From: Polaromonas sp.
Lineage (GTDB): Bacteria > Pseudomonadota > Gammaproteobacteria > Burkholderiales > Burkholderiaceae_C
Assembly (NCBI RefSeq): GCF_016185115.1
Contig: NZ_JACPOF010000004.1
Location: forward strand, 303,979-367,978
Length of the DNA stretch: 64,000 nt
Reading direction: 5' to 3'
How positions within the stretch are numbered: position 1 is the first letter of the stretch; every line of letters starts with the position of its first letter. The position numbers and the translations under genes were made by a program. The notes under the pieces are model-generated. The model was not told the origin of the DNA. It saw nothing but the letters and a program-made list of their open reading frames with translations, and ran no database searches. This document shows positions 44,162 to 52,357 of the stretch, in pieces.

Positions 44162-45580
44162 ATGAGCAAACCTACCCGCGAAACCAACCGATTCGGTAAC
44201 GATGTGGTGACCTCCATCCCCAGCGATGCCGCGCTGGCGGACAAGCCGGGCCACAAGCTGCGTACCTCCAACACCATCGTCGACCGTACGGTTGAGGTTG
44301 AAGGATCTTCAGTCGGTGCCCCTGCAGCTGCTGAACAGCTGCTCGACAGCACCAAGCTCAAAAAGCTGGAAGGCCAGGAAATCAAGTTCTACAAGGAAGC
44401 TGGCCAGGTCGGCGTGGTGCGTGTTGACCCAACCTGGAAAACCGACGACCAGATTCCCAACCTGTTCACGGGGCCGAGCTATCGCAACAAACACGAGCGT
44501 TTTCGTTTTGATGGCCACAAGATGATGCATCACCTTGATCGCATCGCAGCCTGGCAGAAAGGTGAAAAGTTCGCGCCCATCCACATTGATATGGGCCTGA
44601 CCAAATTCTGCAACACCGCCTGCCTCTATTGCTATGCGGTTGTGCAAAACATGACACGCGGCACCATGATCGAGCGTGAAGCACTGCTGCGTTACATAGA
44701 GGATTGCGGCAAGCTGGGCGTGCGCTCCATTGGTTTCATCGGCGACGGCGAGCCTACCCTCAACCCAGCCGTGTATGACGCGACCGTGCTGGCGCGCAAG
44801 CTGGGTGTAGATACCTCCATGGCCACCAACGGCCTGCTTTTTGACATGGACCGTGCGCACGACATGCTGCGCGACATGACCTGGATCCGCTTCAACCTGT
44901 CCGCCGGCGAACGCGATGGTTTCCAGCGCGTGCATCAGTCCAAGGCCAGCAATTTTGACGAGCTCGTTGAAAAGATCCGGGCACTGGTCAAGATCAAGAA
45001 GGACAACGGCTACAAGTGCACGATCGGCCTTCAAATGGTGCTGATCCCGGAATGCTATGACCAGGTCATCAAGGAAGCCCAACTGGGCGCGGAACTGGGC
45101 GTGGACTATTTCGTGATCAAGCAGTGTTCCGACTCCGAATACAAGGAGATAGGCATCGACTACAAGGATTACCTCAGCATTGCCGATGTACTCAAGGAGG
45201 CAGAGACCTATTCCAACGAGAACTACGTCGTGCAGGCCAAGTGGGACAAGATCATGGCGGGCGGCGAAACGCCGCTGTACAAGGACGGCTATCGCAAATA
45301 CGACCAGTGCCACGGCACGCCGTTTTTGCTGCAGGTGTCCGGCAATGGCAAGATTTACCCTTGCGGTCCGTTCTTCAACAAGGAACGCTTCTACATCGGT
45401 GACATTCACGATCAGTCGTTCTTCGACATCGTGATGGGCGACCGTTACTGGGAAGTTCACAACGACGTGGTGAATTCTGTCGATGTGCACAAGGATTGCG
45501 CCGTCGGCTGCCGCCAGGATTACGTCAACAAGTTCCTCTGGGACCTGAAGAGTCCTCCTGAGCACATCAACTTCATCTGA
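44162..45580 (+). CDS. Radical SAM/SPASM enzyme A
   Basis: A 472-residue radical S-adenosylmethionine enzyme. The [4Fe-4S]/SAM motif is CNTACLYC (CxxxCxxC, about residue 149), in DMGLTKFCNTACLYCYAVVQ. The GDGEPTL motif (SAM-binding GE type) is about residue 198. The C-terminal SPASM-like domain has CHGTPFLLQVSGNGKIYPCGPFF and CAVGCRQDYVNKFLW, giving auxiliary cluster cysteines. A ~140-residue N-terminal extension precedes the core. It ends EHINFI, as enzyme B at 51060 ends EHVNFI, showing kinship. The substrate is unknown; sugar or glycolipid chemistry is inferred from context. Confidence 0.85.
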   Translation: MSKPTRETNRFGNDVVTSIPSDAALADKPGHKLRTSNTIVDRTVEVEGSSVGAPAAAEQLLDSTKLKKLEGQEIKFYKEAGQVGVVRVDPTWKTDDQIPNLFTGPSYRNKHERFRFDGHKMMHHLDRIAAWQKGEKFAPIHIDMGLTKFCNTACLYCYAVVQNMTRGTMIEREALLRYIEDCGKLGVRSIGFIGDGEPTLNPAVYDATVLARKLGVDTSMATNGLLFDMDRAHDMLRDMTWIRFNLSAGERDGFQRVHQSKASNFDELVEKIRALVKIKKDNGYKCTIGLQMVLIPECYDQVIKEAQLGAELGVDYFVIKQCSDSEYKEIGIDYKDYLSIADVLKEAETYSNENYVVQAKWDKIMAGGETPLYKDGYRKYDQCHGTPFLLQVSGNGKIYPCGPFFNKERFYIGDIHDQSFFDIVMGDRYWEVHNDVVNSVDVHKDCAVGCRQDYVNKFLWDLKSPPEHINFI

Positions 45581-45604
45581 TCTCGCCGCCAGGGCTGTGC
45601 GCTG

Positions 45605-46105
45605 ATGGGTTCGGTTCTCGCAGCAGGCGTTGGGGCTTTTCTGGTCCTGCTTGCCGTTCAGGTTTTTCTGTGGCGTGTGCCTGGCGTCAGGCGCGAAATG
45701 CTGGGCCTGGCGGTGGTTTACTTGCTGCTGCCATTTTTCGTATTTCTGGCCGCGGCGCTTCTGACGAACACTGACCTGCTCGACCTGATTCTGGCGGGCT
45801 TCCTGTACCTGGCTTTGGCCTGTGGCTACATTCAGACTTACCCGGCCCTGCGGGAAGATATTCCTTCGTTTCGGATCCTGTTTGCGATTGATGCTGCCGG
45901 GCCTGCAGGCTTGAGCGAGGAGGGCGTTATTGCCGCGCTTGGAGCCGACAATCTGCTCTTCAAAAAGATGGACGATCTGTCGAGCGACCGTCTCATTGGT
46001 GTCGATGCAGACGGAAAATTGCATCTTCTTCCAGCCGGGCGCTTTCTTGCCATCGTGTTCAGGACGTACCGCAAAACCCTGGGCCTGCAGCGTGGGCTTG
46101 GCTGA
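45605..46105 (+). CDS. Small membrane protein with winged-helix-like tail, paralogue 1
   Basis: A 166-residue protein with three membrane helices (about 5-24, 33-54, 60-80). The hydrophilic C-terminal part (about 95-166) reads like a winged helix: GLSEEGVIAALGADNLLFKKMDDLSSDRLIGVDADGKLHLLPAGRFLAIVFRTYRKTLG. It has the same layout as the product of 46907-47461, on the other side of the GT2 gene. I do not recognise a named family. It may be a membrane assembly or regulatory subunit for the glycosyltransferase module (inference). Confidence 0.65.
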   Translation: MGSVLAAGVGAFLVLLAVQVFLWRVPGVRREMLGLAVVYLLLPFFVFLAAALLTNTDLLDLILAGFLYLALACGYIQTYPALREDIPSFRILFAIDAAGPAGLSEEGVIAALGADNLLFKKMDDLSSDRLIGVDADGKLHLLPAGRFLAIVFRTYRKTLGLQRGLG

Positions 46106-46113
46106 AAATTTAC

Positions 46114-46920
46114 ATGAACAATAAAAATCATGACGAGGAATTCCCCACCATCACGGTGGTGATGCCGTGCCTGAACGAGGAAGCCAACATCGCCGATGCG
46201 GCCACATCCACACTGCGGGCGCTGGACCGCAAAGGCATTGTGGGAGAGTTGATCATCGTCAATGACGGCAGCAGCGACGGCACACAGGCTGTAGCTGAGC
46301 GAATTGCGGCTGCGGACTCCCGGGTGAGGATCATCCGGCATCCGGAGCGCCAGGGCATAGGGGCCTCATTTTTTGACGGTGCACTGGCTTCGACCATGGA
46401 CTACGTCACCATGTTTCCGGGCGACAACGAAAACGACCCGGACGATGCGCTGACCTACTTCAGCATGACACGTCACGTGGACATCATTGTTCCGTTTATC
46501 TACAACATCGAGATCCGTTCGCGCATGCGCCGTATTGTGTCTTCAGGCTACCGTTTCATCATCAACATGAGTTTCGGTACGAATCTCAACTACACCAACG
46601 GGACCGTGATCTACAACACTGCCATCCTGCGTGAGGTGGAACTGGAGTCCAAGGGTTTCTTTTACCAGGCAGAGCTGTTGATCAAGCTGATCCGCCGTGG
46701 CTACCTTTATGCGGAAACTCCGCACTTTCTGGGTGATCGCCAGTCCGGCAAGACCAAGGCGCTGACCCTCAAGTCATTACGCGAGGTGATGATGGCTTAT
46801 CTCAGACTAGTCAAGGAAGTTCACATTACACGCAGCAGCGGTGCCACTGGCCTGCCGCTCAATCCGCGCTCTGCCACATACAAACGCATGGCCGCAAAGG
46901 GTGGTGATGGCAGATATTAG
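46114..46920 (+). CDS. GT2-family glycosyltransferase, DPM1/GtrB-like
   Basis: A 268-residue enzyme with the GT-A fold that likely transfers a sugar from a nucleotide donor to polyprenyl phosphate. It opens with ITVVMPCLNEEANIADA (about 12-28). VNDGSSDGT (about 50) and the DXD-like GDNENDPDD (about 108) follow, and FLGDRQSGKTKALTLKSLREVM (about 205-226) resembles the Dol-P-Man synthase end. No extra membrane helices are present, so an associated membrane partner is expected; GtrA lies two genes on. The start is 8 bases after the preceding gene and its end overlaps the next gene by 14 bases. Confidence 0.88.
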   Translation: MNNKNHDEEFPTITVVMPCLNEEANIADAATSTLRALDRKGIVGELIIVNDGSSDGTQAVAERIAAADSRVRIIRHPERQGIGASFFDGALASTMDYVTMFPGDNENDPDDALTYFSMTRHVDIIVPFIYNIEIRSRMRRIVSSGYRFIINMSFGTNLNYTNGTVIYNTAILREVELESKGFFYQAELLIKLIRRGYLYAETPHFLGDRQSGKTKALTLKSLREVMMAYLRLVKEVHITRSSGATGLPLNPRSATYKRMAAKGGDGRY

Positions 46921-47461
46921 GAGTTTGACTCTGGTCTGTACCCTGATCGCATGTGCTGCACTGGTGCTTGTACATGCCTTGATGGCTCGTCTATGGCTTT
47001 CAGGGAATTCCGGGGCCTCACCACAAAAAGCTACCGCATTGCTTGGTCTTGTACTGAACGTCCCACTGGTTATTGGGTTGATGACTTGGGGCGTGATGCT
47101 GAAAACCCCCATTGGAGAGTTGCTGCTGGCCTGGGTTTATGCGGCACTTGCTTATAACAGTGTGGCGTACTCCTATTTCCATTTTTTCAACCTCAGTGAA
47201 ACGGGGCGCCGTATCCGCGTGTTGCTGCAACTGCTTGAGGGGGAGCATATTGGCATCAATGATGCCCGGGCAACGACCTACAGCGGGCAGACCATGATCA
47301 GGCAGCGCCTGGCCAGACTTCTTCAAATGGGGCAGCTAGGCACCGCAGGCGGGCGATACACGATCAAGGGTCGTTTTCTGTTGCGTGCCGCCAGGCTGGT
47401 GCGCTCGATTGGCCGGTTGACCACGGGCCGTGCCGATGTGCTACCGGGCAGGGCCTTATGA
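46907..47461 (+). CDS. Small membrane protein with winged-helix-like tail, paralogue 2
   Basis: A 184-residue protein, resembling the product of 45605-46105. It has three membrane segments (about 7-29, 43-62, 68-90) and a cytoplasmic tail (about 95-184). A winged-helix-like stretch runs TMIRQRLARLLQMGQLGTAGGRYTIKGRFLLRAARLVRSI. The start at 46907 gives a 14-base overlap with the GT2 gene, and its stop overlaps the GtrA gene start. No DNA target or named family is evident. Confidence 0.65.
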   Translation: MADIRSLTLVCTLIACAALVLVHALMARLWLSGNSGASPQKATALLGLVLNVPLVIGLMTWGVMLKTPIGELLLAWVYAALAYNSVAYSYFHFFNLSETGRRIRVLLQLLEGEHIGINDARATTYSGQTMIRQRLARLLQMGQLGTAGGRYTIKGRFLLRAARLVRSIGRLTTGRADVLPGRAL

Positions 47462-47907
47462 GCAATCGCATCGTTGGGCTTGTCAGGGGCGTCTTTCACG
47501 GTGAGCACGCCGCCCAGCAATTGATACGTCATCTCATTGTGGGTGGCAGCGGGGTGGTTTTTAACTGGGTCGCCTTCAGCGTGCTGCGGCACTTCACTGC
47601 GTTGGGCACCCTGCAATCGACCCTGCTTGTGCATGCCGTACTGCTGGCAACGATTTTCCCCCTGCAGAAACTGTTCACCTTCAAGAAAAAAAAGCACGGC
47701 AGCCGCCAGGCTATCCGTTTTCTGATCAATGATGTGGGTTACATCACGCTGGACTATCTGCTGGCGGTGGCGTTTATTGACATGCTGGGCCTGCCCATCT
47801 GGTTCGGCAAGGGATGCGGGCTGGCCATACTTACACCCCTGAGTTTTTTGTCCCAGCGCTTGTGGGTGTTTTCGGATGCATCAAAGCCGGAGCAACCTGA
47901 GGCGTAG
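47458..47907 (+). CDS. GtrA-family flippase-like protein
   Basis: A 149-residue, four-helix membrane protein of the GtrA/DPMS family, thought to translocate polyprenyl-linked sugars. It has QLIRHLIVGGSGVVFNWVAFSVL (about 21-43), FPLQKLFTFKKKK (about 63-75, the positive-inside loop with F-x-x-x-K), and SFLSQRLWVFSD near the end, all typical. With the DPM1-like GT2 and a GT-C-like protein it forms the set known from O-antigen glucosylation (Gtr). It overlaps the preceding gene by 4 bases. The following convergent gene's stop is only 15 bases away. Confidence 0.88.
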   Translation: MSNRIVGLVRGVFHGEHAAQQLIRHLIVGGSGVVFNWVAFSVLRHFTALGTLQSTLLVHAVLLATIFPLQKLFTFKKKKHGSRQAIRFLINDVGYITLDYLLAVAFIDMLGLPIWFGKGCGLAILTPLSFLSQRLWVFSDASKPEQPEA

Positions 47908-47922
47908 ACCTCCCGGCGGCTC

Positions 47923-49449
47923 CTATTTGAGCAGGGTTGTCACATATTTGTAGAGCATGGGTTGCTCTACGGGCTCGCGGTTGCAGACGATCTGTACATC
48001 GATGGCCGCCGCTGCGCTGCCCACAAATGCCGCCACCTGTGAGGACAGCTTGCCGCCCAGGCACAGGCCCGCAAGAGACAGGAACGCGTCACCGGCGCCG
48101 ATACGGTCGACCACCTTTGTGGACAGGGCAGGGATGTTATGCACGACCTTGTTGGGACGGTCCCAGATCATTACGCCCTTCGAGCCGCGCGTGACTGCAA
48201 GGTAATCGGCACCGACGCGGTCAGCGACCTGCTCGGCGACTGCCTCGACAGGGTCGTGCCTGTTGTGGGCGGCCAGACGAAGTTCAGGTTCGTTGAGTGA
48301 GACAAAGTTTGCGCGGTTGTACCGGTTGATCACGTGGAAACCGCGATTGCCGCTATTGACCTGCGTATTGACCGCGAGAAAGGGCGCATGCTCGCAAAGG
48401 GCCTTGACCATGGCTGGTGCAATGAAGCCATTGCCGAAGTCGGGCACGATGACGACGTCATAATTCGCAAGTTCGTCACGCAGAACTTTGGCTACCGTCT
48501 CGTCATGAGGGCTGTCTTGCGTCGCATCGCGATAAAAATATACTTCGAAAAACTTGGCCAGGTCACTGTCCACAAAACGGCGCTTGACCACAGTCGGTGC
48601 GTTGTCGATGTAGAAAAACCGCGGTGTCACGTTGGGCTTGAGCTTGGAGCGGATAAATTCTTCGTGGGTCTCCAGTTTGCCCAGCCCCGTCATAAGGGTC
48701 ACGCTGTCCGCAAAGGATGCCAGGTGGTTGGCCACCGCCAGTGAACCGCCCGCGAACTGCTCTTCCGAGTCATAACGGACGGCCAGGATATTCCCCTTGC
48801 CGGTCTGGCCCAGCGGGGACACATAGTGATACTGGTCAACGATGGCATCGCCCACGACCAGCACGCGAAGTTTTCGCAGTGAGTCGAGTTGGGCGAAGAT
48901 GCTTTTGTCGCTGGTGCTTTCCGCAAATCGCTCCAAATACTGTTTCGTTTCCGGGGGGAACACGCCGAAATGCTCGTTTAGGAGCGAGCTTGAGCTGAAG
49001 GTAATCTCATCCGTGTAGAAGATGCGGCCGCCATGGGACTGCGTCGCATTGATCTCGCGCAGGATATTGCCTGTGACATCGTCCGATACGGACTGGTAGT
49101 CGCTTCCCTTGGCATAGATATGGGGTCTCACATGCTCAATTGGTGTCAATGCCGTGTAATCGGCATTGACTGCGACATAGTCGACACAAGCCAGCGCAGC
49201 GAGGGTTTCGGCACGAAGGTCCTCACTGAACACGGGCCGGCCCGGTCCTTTGTTCACGTACTTGTCCGCAGTCAGGCTGACGAATAGAACGTCGCCCTCC
49301 TGGCGCGCCCTCTGCAGGTGGCGGATGTGACCGGTATGCATGAGGTCGAAAGTGCCGTGGCAAAGCACAACGCGTTTACCCAGCGCTTTCAGGCGCGCTG
49401 ACTCAATGCCTAACTGCTCTATGGAACATATCTTCCCTGGTGTGCTCAT
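47923..49449 (-). CDS. HldE-like bifunctional sugar nucleotidyltransferase/kinase with reversed domain order
   Basis: A 508-residue fusion. The N-terminal part (about 20-160) is a cytidylyltransferase-like domain with GTFDLMHTGHIRHLQRA (HxGH) and an HIYAKGSDY segment like HldE/HldC. The C-terminal part (about 190-505) is a PfkB/ribokinase domain with GDAIVDQYHYV, FAGGSLAVANHLASF and DRIGAGDAFLSLAG (catalytic Asp). E. coli HldE has kinase first and transferase second; here the order is reversed. With the SIS isomerase and the epimerase next to it, it probably makes an NDP-heptose-like sugar. A GmhB phosphatase is not in the window. Confidence 0.85.
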   Translation of the reverse strand: MSTPGKICSIEQLGIESARLKALGKRVVLCHGTFDLMHTGHIRHLQRARQEGDVLFVSLTADKYVNKGPGRPVFSEDLRAETLAALACVDYVAVNADYTALTPIEHVRPHIYAKGSDYQSVSDDVTGNILREINATQSHGGRIFYTDEITFSSSSLLNEHFGVFPPETKQYLERFAESTSDKSIFAQLDSLRKLRVLVVGDAIVDQYHYVSPLGQTGKGNILAVRYDSEEQFAGGSLAVANHLASFADSVTLMTGLGKLETHEEFIRSKLKPNVTPRFFYIDNAPTVVKRRFVDSDLAKFFEVYFYRDATQDSPHDETVAKVLRDELANYDVVIVPDFGNGFIAPAMVKALCEHAPFLAVNTQVNSGNRGFHVINRYNRANFVSLNEPELRLAAHNRHDPVEAVAEQVADRVGADYLAVTRGSKGVMIWDRPNKVVHNIPALSTKVVDRIGAGDAFLSLAGLCLGGKLSSQVAAFVGSAAAAIDVQIVCNREPVEQPMLYKYVTTLLK

Positions 49450-49455
49450 TTTTTA

Positions 49456-50043
49456 TTACCCTGCAGCCTGAAGTTTTGCCGCGATGCGGTCGGACAGGTT
49501 GTGCAGCACAAACTGGTGCCCGATTTCCACGATGCCGTAGTTGTCGGAGTCCAGCCAGACATTGAGATCACCCAATTGCCGCAAGGGGTTGTCGGTCTTG
49601 AAGCCGGAGAGTGTCAGCACCTTGCCGCCGCCAGCTCGCCGAAAGCCTTCAACCGCATTGCATATGTTGGGAGACTTGCCTGAACTGCTGATGGCCACCA
49701 GCATGTCGCCTTCGCCCGCATGCATTGCCAGCATGCGCGCGAAAGCGACCTCATAGCCATAGTCATTGGTCATGCAGGTCAGTAGTGAAGAATCGTGCAG
49801 CGTGAAGGCCGAAATCTTTGCCATGTTGACGAAGTCTGTCACCGCGTGGGAGGCGATGGCCGCACTGCCGCCATTACCCACGATGTACATGCGCTTGCGT
49901 GATTTCTTCAGCTCGTCGACCCAATCCATAAATGTCGCAGCGCCAGCGTTGGAGGATATGTTTTCCCCTGTGGGGCCTGCCCATGCCGACATGCTGACAA
50001 CACGGGCGAACTCCGCGGTTCGGGATGCGAGATCTAGAGTCAA
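49456..50043 (-). CDS. SIS-domain sugar isomerase, GmhA-like
   Basis: A 195-residue SIS protein resembling sedoheptulose-7-phosphate isomerase GmhA. It has MYIVGNGGSAAIASHAVTDFV (about 52-72, sugar-phosphate Ser loop). TCMTNDYGYEVAFARML (about 89-105), AISSSGKSPNICNAVEGF (about 116-133) and a late conserved VEIGHQFVLHNLSDRI follow. It lies between the epimerase (4-base overlap) and the HldE-like gene (6-base gap), which supports a heptose-like pathway. The precise substrate is inferred. Confidence 0.85.
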   Translation of the reverse strand: MTLDLASRTAEFARVVSMSAWAGPTGENISSNAGAATFMDWVDELKKSRKRMYIVGNGGSAAIASHAVTDFVNMAKISAFTLHDSSLLTCMTNDYGYEVAFARMLAMHAGEGDMLVAISSSGKSPNICNAVEGFRRAGGGKVLTLSGFKTDNPLRQLGDLNVWLDSDNYGIVEIGHQFVLHNLSDRIAAKLQAAG

Positions 50044-51038
50044 GTGGATGCCTCGTTACCTAAAAATTTAAACCACGGAGCCGTCGCCTGCTGGATGGAT
50101 GCCGTACTCCACACCGGCGCATCACGCCAGTCAGAGAGATGTTCCAGCATGAGCGCAACACCCTCTTCAAAGGAAACTTGCGGAGACCAGCCGAGCAGGC
50201 CGCGGATACGTGTCGTATCGCCAAAAGTGCAATCCGGCTCACCCGGACGTTTGGGTATATGAACGACATCACCCCCCAGCAGTTCCACGAGTCGATTGAC
50301 GCTGTAGTGATTGCCGCTGCCGACATTCATTGCGACTGCGCTGATATCGGATTTGGCCGCAGCCAGAAATGCCCTGACAACATCCGTGACGTATGTGAAA
50401 TCGCGTGTCTGGCGACCGTCGCCCACGACGGTAAAGGGCTGACCATGAATTTTCTGTGCGAGAAACACGCCGAACACGGCGCCATAGGCGCCTGTAGTAC
50501 GCGAGCGGGGGCCGTATACATTGAACAGGCGAAGGGATACTGCCGGCAATTTATAGGTTTGCGCCCAATGCAGAACCAGCTCTTCACCCATGTATTTGGT
50601 GAGCGCATAAGGATATTGCGGCTGGATGGGTGATGTTTCAGGCGTTGGGTACGTGTCCGGGATTCCATAGCTTGATGACGACGCCGCGTATACCAGGCGT
50701 TTGACACCTGCGGCCCTGGCACACTCCAGAACATTCAGCGTACCCTGCACGTTGGTCTGAAAATACGCGCCTGGCGCTTCGATGGAGGGGACAATATCTG
50801 CGAGGCCGGCCATGTGAAAGACCCAGTCAACGCCCTCAAAACATGCCCCCAGCGCGGAGGCGTCCCGTATATCGACCTGGTGAAAGGTCAGTCGCGGTTC
50901 TGTGCCCAACTGCTTGAGGTTTGCTGTGCGGCCACTTGCCAGGCTATCGACAGCCACAACTTCGTGACCTTCTCCGAGCAGCAACTCTGCGAGATGGCTG
51001 CCAATAAACCCTGCCCCACCTGTAATCAGTGCCATCAT
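50040..51038 (-). CDS. NAD-dependent sugar epimerase/dehydratase
   Basis: An extended short-chain dehydrogenase, 332 residues. The NAD motif is GGAGFIGSHLAE (residues 7-18), the catalytic segment is SSSSYG and YALTKYMGEE (YxxxK near 146), and DIRD and LRLFNVYGPRS are typical of GalE/WbpP-like enzymes. It is closer to UDP-sugar 4-epimerases than to HldD, judged by motifs only. Two ATGs stand in tandem at the start, after GGGAG. It belongs to the sugar-nucleotide string and overlaps the SIS gene. Confidence 0.87.
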   Translation of the reverse strand: MMALITGGAGFIGSHLAELLLGEGHEVVAVDSLASGRTANLKQLGTEPRLTFHQVDIRDASALGACFEGVDWVFHMAGLADIVPSIEAPGAYFQTNVQGTLNVLECARAAGVKRLVYAASSSSYGIPDTYPTPETSPIQPQYPYALTKYMGEELVLHWAQTYKLPAVSLRLFNVYGPRSRTTGAYGAVFGVFLAQKIHGQPFTVVGDGRQTRDFTYVTDVVRAFLAAAKSDISAVAMNVGSGNHYSVNRLVELLGGDVVHIPKRPGEPDCTFGDTTRIRGLLGWSPQVSFEEGVALMLEHLSDWRDAPVWSTASIQQATAPWFKFLGNEAST

Positions 51039-51059
51039 GCGGCATCTCCCTATGTGGGC

Positions 51060-52184
51060 TTAAATGAAGTTCACGTGTTCGACGTTGCCAGCCGTCAGTT
51101 TGTCCAGATAGCGGTTGACTTCATCCATGCGGCAGTTCTTGCGGCAATCATTGATGTCAAGATCGTGGCGCACATAGCGGAAGTTCTCGCGGCGTTTGTC
51201 GCTTTGCCAGACTTCCTTGAAAGATTGCTCCATCATGTTGCCGTAAGCGAAGCGCTCATCCAGCAGATAAGCACTGCAACCGTAGACCTGTCCATCGGCC
51301 ATCACATATGCCCACGAGAACGGTGTTGCATTGCACTTGCTGTAACGCTCGCCCTCCGCCTCCACGTATTTTTTCATCGTATTGCTGCGGAAAACAAGCT
51401 GGAAGTCATCGGTTGAAAAGCCCTCAAACCGTTGCTCCATGCCGATGTAATTCTTGTAGTTAACCTTTTCGTAAAGATGGGTCGTGCTGAACTTGTGCTG
51501 TGAGTAGGGCTTGACGACAAGGTAGTCAAGGCCGATTTCGTCGCGGCAAAGAATGGCCAATTGCTCGATTTCGTCTGCGTTCTCGGGCAGTAGCAGCGTC
51601 TGGGCGCCTATCGTGCAGTTGATGTTGTTGGCGCGCTTTGCCGCCACGGCGCGTTTGAGGTTTCCGACAACGCGATCAAAATCAGACTCTTTGGTCTGAT
51701 GGATTTTGGCGTAGGTTTCTTTTGTGCCTGCGTTCATGGATACCTTGATCCACGAGGTCAGGGGCAGTGCTTCGGCGATGAATTTTTCGTTCAGCACCGT
51801 TGCGTTGGTCGTGAACGAGACGTCCATGCCCGCAGCTTTTGTCGCCTTGACGATATCCACGATGCGCTTGTGCAGCATCGGCTCGCCTTCTCCGGCGTAC
51901 ATCACACTTTTGACACCCAATCTGCCCATTTCCTGGAGTCGTTCCGAGAGAATGTCTGCATCAAGCATGCGGGCTTTATAGCCTATATAGTCCACAGCGC
52001 AAAATGTGCATCGATGGTTACAGGCTCCGACTGGCGACATCTCGACATAGATGGGATACACATCCTTGGCCCGCTCCCAGTCGTCGCCAACGTCCAGCAA
52101 GTTGGCAACCCACCGGGGGTGATACACCAGTTTGTGACTGTCGATTCCATACTTATCGGCCATACTTGAGAAATCCAGGAACAT
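51060..52184 (-). CDS. Radical SAM/SPASM enzyme B
   Basis: A 374-residue radical SAM enzyme without the long N-terminal extension of enzyme A. The cluster motif is CNHRCTFC (about residue 55), in [21 protein letters not shown], and the GEGEP motif is about residue 100. The SPASM-like C-terminus has [24 protein letters not shown], then [17 protein letters not shown] and the same EHVNFI-type end as enzyme A. This shared end and spacing show the two are paralogous. Start choice (52184 or ATG at 52163) is uncertain. It lies 21 bases upstream of the epimerase. Confidence 0.85.
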   Translation of the reverse strand: MFLDFSSMADKYGIDSHKLVYHPRWVANLLDVGDDWERAKDVYPIYVEMSPVGACNHRCTFCAVDYIGYKARMLDADILSERLQEMGRLGVKSVMYAGEGEPMLHKRIVDIVKATKAAGMDVSFTTNATVLNEKFIAEALPLTSWIKVSMNAGTKETYAKIHQTKESDFDRVVGNLKRAVAAKRANNINCTIGAQTLLLPENADEIEQLAILCRDEIGLDYLVVKPYSQHKFSTTHLYEKVNYKNYIGMEQRFEGFSTDDFQLVFRSNTMKKYVEAEGERYSKCNATPFSWAYVMADGQVYGCSAYLLDERFAYGNMMEQSFKEVWQSDKRRENFRYVRHDLDINDCRKNCRMDEVNRYLDKLTAGNVEHVNFI

Positions 52185-52357
52185 TCATTGGAAGAGGGGC
52201 TTCTGTCGGGGCTGGAAGCCGCACAAGTGTACCTGTGCAGGACGCCCGCAGATCGGTCAAATTTTAATCAAATGCAGCCCTGCACACCGGGACTTATACG
52301 CCGGGGGTGTGAATAAATAGACAAGTGGAGCCCCGTCTGGCCCGGAAAAACGGGCTC

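Noticed and set aside
44309..46024. 571-residue minus-strand ORF opposite radical SAM A
   Set aside because: Spans two plus-strand genes and their junction, with no family features; the plus strand has the cysteine motifs and correct starts.
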